Origin: Zizania palustris | Lineage: Eukaryota > Streptophyta > Magnoliopsida > Poales > Poaceae | Direction of reading: 5' to 3' | Assembly (NCBI GenBank): GCA_019279435.1 | Contig: JAAALK010000283.1 | Span: forward strand, 60,184,642 to 60,248,641 | Length of the DNA: 64,000 nucleotides | Shown: in pieces, positions 61,001 to 64,000 of the stretch | Layout: each line of letters opens with the position of its first letter | How positions within the stretch are numbered: the stretch's first letter is position 1 | Notes under the pieces: generated by a model | The model's input: the letters and a program-made list of their open reading frames with translations, nothing else | The model's database searches: none | Told to the model about the DNA's origin: nothing | Translations under genes and position numbers: made by a program

Positions 61001-62439
61001 TCTTTCCAAAAATTTCTAAACCTTTCAATAGAAGCCCTTGCTCAATCAACTTCCAGGGCCTACCATGATCTTCTTGCCTGCATATGTTCTCATCAACACA
61101 TTCCTCTTTCCTTGAACTATCACAACCATCTGTTGCTGAATGCTCATTATTTGTTTCCTCCATTGAATCACTCTGACCATCTGCAAAAGATGAGTTATTC
61201 TCTATTGGAAGCACAACTTTCTTTCTAGAACTTCTTGTGCTTGGAGTATTATATTGTGATGATGCAACAGAATCCTTAATTCCATTCCTAGTATCGGATC
61301 TAAGCTTCATATCCCTAGGCCAAAGGCATCCATTAACAATAGAATTAGAGTCTGATGATGCCATTTCCCGTTGACCCTTTTTCACACTCATAAGAATTCG
61401 CTCGGCAATTCTTCTATTAGTACTTTTCTTTATTCCACCTTTTGGGGCAATCTTAGCTTTTGAGAGGGAAGGAGATTGTTGCGGAGATTTATTGCTTATT
61501 GGATGTACTTCAGACTCGCTACTTTCTGAGGAAACCCTTGCAGTTGAAGAACTTTCACTTTGTTGAGATTTTGTTTTCTGTCCACTAGAACCAAGCCTTT
61601 TCTTATTTGAGCCTATCTGGTTCCTTGCATTGTCTGAAGAGTGAGTTGGTTCCTCAACATCGACAAGCAAGTGAGAATCAATTGCCATGGTAGCATCTGG
61701 TTTAGATACCTGAAAAAATATTATTAATGAGATATATATCAGTGAAATGTCTTGTGTTTACGTTTCAGATATCTAAATCATCACACAAGAGCTGCTTTTT
61801 CAGAAAACATATGCCCATAAAATACAGACCAGTCTGTGACAGTGAATACCACATGGTGTACCATCATCCATGCCCCATGGTGGCTGCTTTTCAGTCTGTA
61901 TGAACAAGACACTTATTAGAACAACATATAATTTTGGCAAATAACTCAACTTGATAATTACCGGAAATACTAAATCTTGTGAACACCCATGTAGCTTGCA
62001 ATCAAACACCTTCCAATGTCAAAATGAGCACAATGTTCATCAGTAAAGCAGAAATATTATATAAAATACATATGACATTTAACTGATAAACATACCAAAC
62101 ATCGCCGACAAAAGAGATTGTCAAAGGAATCCAATGCTGCATCCAGATCTTTATCACAGTACACATCTTCAACTTTTACATTAAGTTCATATGCTTTCTT
62201 AAGAGAACACTCAGTTTTCTCCCCTTGTAGGATCTCATATCTAGCCTGAAAATAGGCCTGTGTGTTTATTTTATCCGAAATGAAAACCGTTGGAAAAGGG
62301 GGGAATATCAAATGGATTAAATGTCAATGAATGACATATGAACAGAAAACCAACCTTTATGTCAACAGGAGTCCTTTCGATATCTCGAGCTAGAGTTTCA
62401 AGCACAGCATCAGACATCCCACATTCTTGAATGGTCATA
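55022..62439 (-). CDS. CLF: Polycomb E(z)-type histone H3K27 methyltransferase, CURLY LEAF/EZ1-like (3' part)
   Basis: Minus-strand exons: 62439-62355, 62245-62096, 62009-61962, 61895-61830, 61709-60997, 59986-59851, 59774-59554, 58946-58815, 56723-56633, 55785-55738, 55664-55536 and 55291-55022. They join in phase into 695 codons plus stop. In order they encode the EZ domain region (SFDNLFCRRCLVFDCKLHGC), a Ser/Lys-rich linker, a SANT-like segment (LEIFGKNSCLIARNLLGG), the cysteine-rich pre-SET/CXC region with many paired Cys, and a SET domain. The SET domain has GWGAFLK, EYTGELIS, FANHSPDPNCYAK and FYDYRYEPDRAP, the cofactor and active-site motifs. As the PRC2 catalytic subunit it would methylate H3K27 in the nucleus and silence developmental genes. 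About 235 N-terminal residues are expected beyond base 64000, past a hAT element. All visible exons are intact. Confidence 0.95.
56160..56425. repeat. 97-98-bp tandem repeat in a CLF intron, about 2.7 copies
   Basis: ATTTGCAACAAAAACTACAA starts at 56183 and 56281, and a one-base variant at 56378. AACATGTGAAATCAGATAAAA is part of the unit. It lies between the exons ending at 55785 and 56633. Confidence 0.9.
57610..58262 (+). mobile_element. Internally deleted hAT remnant in a CLF intron
   Basis: 58162-58262 aligns with the start of the hAT transposase ORF at the window end (CCTATGGCTGATCCAAAA then GATGGAAATATGGGTA), but with stops. It is preceded by a GC-rich leader (57800-58020) full of GGCGGCGG repeats and a CCTAGGCG-rich inverted region at 57650-57720. 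No transposase remains. It sits in the 2.09-kb intron between exons 58815 and 56723. Confidence 0.7.
60590..60930 (+). mobile_element. 5'-truncated LINE in a CLF intron
   Basis: Encodes the C-terminal end of a LINE ORF2 (WSIWLHRNNCIFRQE, the zf-RVT-like tail), then a short 3' UTR and GTAGGAGCCTCTCCTACTGG before an A run. It lies in the roughly 1-kb intron between exons 60997 and 59986, antisense to the host gene. Confidence 0.8.
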
Positions 62440-62878
62440 CTGATATGGAGAAGAAAAGGAATACATTTATTGCATAAAACCACTTAAGTGGAAAAGTTGC
62501 ATACAGGAGAAGACAAGTCTATTGTGATGTATGATGGTTAAAAAAGGTATCCACAATCTACTCAGATTAACGCTGTAATAAATGCCATACTTCCATGCTT
62601 ATTAAGGCGTCGCTAAAGCGTCGCTTTAGCGTCGCTTTAGCGATAGAGCGGTGCGGAGGAGCAAGGCGTCCCGACGCCTTACTCCCAGATCTGCAATCCC
62701 CGTGGCCCACGCGTCAGAGAGACATATTTTCTGCTAGGTATTTATGCCCCTGTCCAGCACCGGTCGAGAGAGAGACCAAGCGCCGGCGCAGTGTGGAGAC
62801 GTGGTGGAGCGCAGATCCGGCGAGGCACGGCGCAGATCCGGCGAGGCGCGGCCACGCGGCGCAGATCCGGCGAGGCGC

Positions 62879-63010
62879 GGCGCAGCCCCGGCGAGTGCGC
62901 GGCGCAGCCCCGGCGAGTGCGCGGCGCAGCCCCGGCGAGTGCGCGGCGCAGCCCCGGCGAGTGCGCGGCGCAGCCCCGGCGAGTGCGCGGCGCAGCCCCG
63001 GCGAGTGCGC
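62879..63010. repeat. 22-bp GC-rich minisatellite, six copies
   Basis: CAGCCCCGGCGAGTGCGC recurs every 22 bp (CAGCCCC at 62883, 62905, 62927, 62949, 62971 and 62993). Three related CGCAGATCCGGCGAGGC units precede it. The period is not a multiple of three, so the open frames here come from the repeat composition and are not coding evidence. Confidence 0.95.
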
Positions 63011-63158
63011 GTCCCCATTTGGTAGGCTTCTTAGTTCTTACCCCTGGCCCTTTCTTTCTCTGTTCTGGAGCTAGCAGTATGACTTACAGCCGAATGACTT
63101 AGCCCAGTTTCTTTTTCTGTAGCTAGCAGTCTAGCACCCGTCAACTAAGATTACAGCA

Positions 63159-64000
63159 ATGTCTAGTAGTGATGCAAATGCTTCCTCACCTGCTGTTCAG
63201 TATGATCCTATGGCTGATCCAAAACGGAAAGCAAAGTCCAATGATCCAGGATGGAAATATGGGTATTGGACAGAAATTGGCAACCGAGATAAGGTGACAT
63301 GTAACCTTTGTAAGACTGTTACAATGGGAGGAATTAAACGGTTGAAAGAACACCTTGCTGGTGGCTATGGTGATACTGCCATGTGTTCAAAGACTAGTAC
63401 TGAGATTAGAAAAGAAATGAAAGAGTACTTGGAAAGTAACAAGAGGAATCGGGCAATTTTTATTGATGTTGATGATGAAAGGGCAAGTCAAGGACAAGAA
63501 CAGTCACAACAACCAAGTTCAGGTACAGCCGCCAAAAGAAAGGCTAGCTTTCAATGGAAGACACAAGTACCATTACCAAGCAAGTTTAAGGGAAAAGAGA
63601 GCTCTTCAAGTTCAATTGCAACTAAACTTCGGAGAACGCCTGAAGAGATTGTTAATGAAAGACGTAGTGGCTCATATCAAAGCACCATGGAAACTTGTAC
63701 AAAGACTAAGGCTCAACGAGAATATGTGAACAAGCAATGGGCTATGTGGTTCTATGAGTGTGGTGTACCATTTAATGCTATAAGCTCAAGACAATTTCAG
63801 ATTGCTTGTGAGGCCACTGCACAATATGGTTCGGGTTATGTGCCTCCTAGTTTTCATGAATTGAGGGAACCATTGCTTCAAGAGTGTGTGAAGGAGACAA
63901 GTTTATTGAGGAAGGATCATGAGCAAGCATGGAAGCAATATGGATGCACACTAATGTCAGATGGATGGACTGATAGGAGGGGTCATCACTTGATCAACTT
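63159..64000 (+). CDS. hAT transposase, N-terminal part (BED zinc finger, DUF659), runs off the edge
   Basis: Open for 280 codons from the ATG at 63159 to the window end with no stop. Near residues 35-95 a BED-type DNA-binding region is visible (DKVTCNLCKTV, then GGIKRLKEHLAGG with a following Cys). A low-complexity Gln/Ser linker comes next, and then a segment typical of the DUF659 catalytic region (AMWFYECGVPFNAI, MSDGWTDRRGHHLI), including a D-G-W core where the first catalytic Asp of plant hAT transposases lies. It would bind element ends and cut and paste the element. Absence of stops or frameshifts suggests recent activity or little decay. The C-terminal dimerisation domain is outside the window. 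Confidence 0.88.
   Translation, partial: MSSSDANASSPAVQYDPMADPKRKAKSNDPGWKYGYWTEIGNRDKVTCNLCKTVTMGGIKRLKEHLAGGYGDTAMCSKTSTEIRKEMKEYLESNKRNRAIFIDVDDERASQGQEQSQQPSSGTAAKRKASFQWKTQVPLPSKFKGKESSSSSIATKLRRTPEEIVNERRSGSYQSTMETCTKTKAQREYVNKQWAMWFYECGVPFNAISSRQFQIACEATAQYGSGYVPPSFHELREPLLQECVKETSLLRKDHEQAWKQYGCTLMSDGWTDRRGHHLIN

Larger units (their letters stand above)
62600..64000 (+). mobile_element. hAT-superfamily transposon, 5' part (continues beyond window)
   Basis: Lies in the CLF intron upstream of the exon at 62439, on the opposite strand. A short AAGCGTCGCTTTAGCG repeat near 62607-62641 marks the probable left end. A GC-rich leader with a minisatellite and then an open transposase ORF follow. 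The true terminus and target duplication cannot be fixed without the right end. Confidence 0.75.

Noticed and set aside
62595..63102. ORFs of 93-159 codons rich in Arg/Ala/Pro before the transposase
   Set aside because: Open frames arise from the 22-bp GC-rich minisatellite on both strands; no domain or start context supports them.
63463..63729. 88-codon plus-strand ORF
   Set aside because: It is out of frame with the clear hAT transposase frame that spans it from 63159.

Overview
This window is nuclear DNA from a grass, most likely panicoid and related to maize or sorghum. The reasons are spliced plant genes with GT-AG introns, a dense load of grass-type MITEs, a Sirevirus-lineage Copia retrotransposon, CACTA, MULE and hAT elements, and a CURLY LEAF-type gene that resembles the maize EZ1 family. 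I saw no bacterial features, CRISPR array, rRNA or tRNA genes. All calls come from reading the sequence; no database search was possible.

Four host genes can be modelled. On the minus strand at 1681-5629 lies a five-exon vacuolar-type amino acid transporter (AVT6-like, 460 aa). On the plus strand at 42158-47015 lies a U-box/ARM E3 ubiquitin ligase of the PUB42/43/44 clade (four exons, about 1038 aa). On the minus strand at 48146-50656 lies a seven-exon bHLH transcription factor (430 aa). On the minus strand at 55022-62439 lie the last 12 exons of an Enhancer-of-zeste histone H3K27 methyltransferase (CLF/EZ1-like). Its N-terminal exons lie beyond the window, past a hAT transposon that occupies the intron at the right edge. 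The four proteins do not form an operon or a shared pathway; they are ordinary neighbours separated by repeats.

Layout: 1-1420 is a small non-autonomous LTR element carrying one gag-like ORF. 1681-6150 is the transporter, with MITEs in its introns. 6150-8262 is AT-rich DNA with MITEs. 8263-20969 is a young Sirevirus (two LTRs of about 2 kb, gag-pol) followed by a third, truncated internal region. That region joins an 82-bp exact duplicate of the left flank and so recreates the empty insertion site. 20970-36500 is gene-poor DNA with three diverged copies (A, B, C) of an unexplained repeat unit and many MITEs. 36533-38923 is a non-autonomous CACTA element with intact TSD. 38924-41500 is intergenic. 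41500-50700 holds the U-box and bHLH genes. 51600-54900 is MITE- and LINE-rich. 54900-64000 is the CLF-like gene, with a LINE tail, a hAT remnant and tandem repeats in its introns, and a hAT transposase ORF running off the right end.

No wholly new biological system was found. The best leads are the Sirevirus/empty-site junction, the repeat trio at 22.6-30.7 kb, the hAT element with a 22-bp minisatellite leader inside the CLF-like gene, and a tandem acceptor in that gene.
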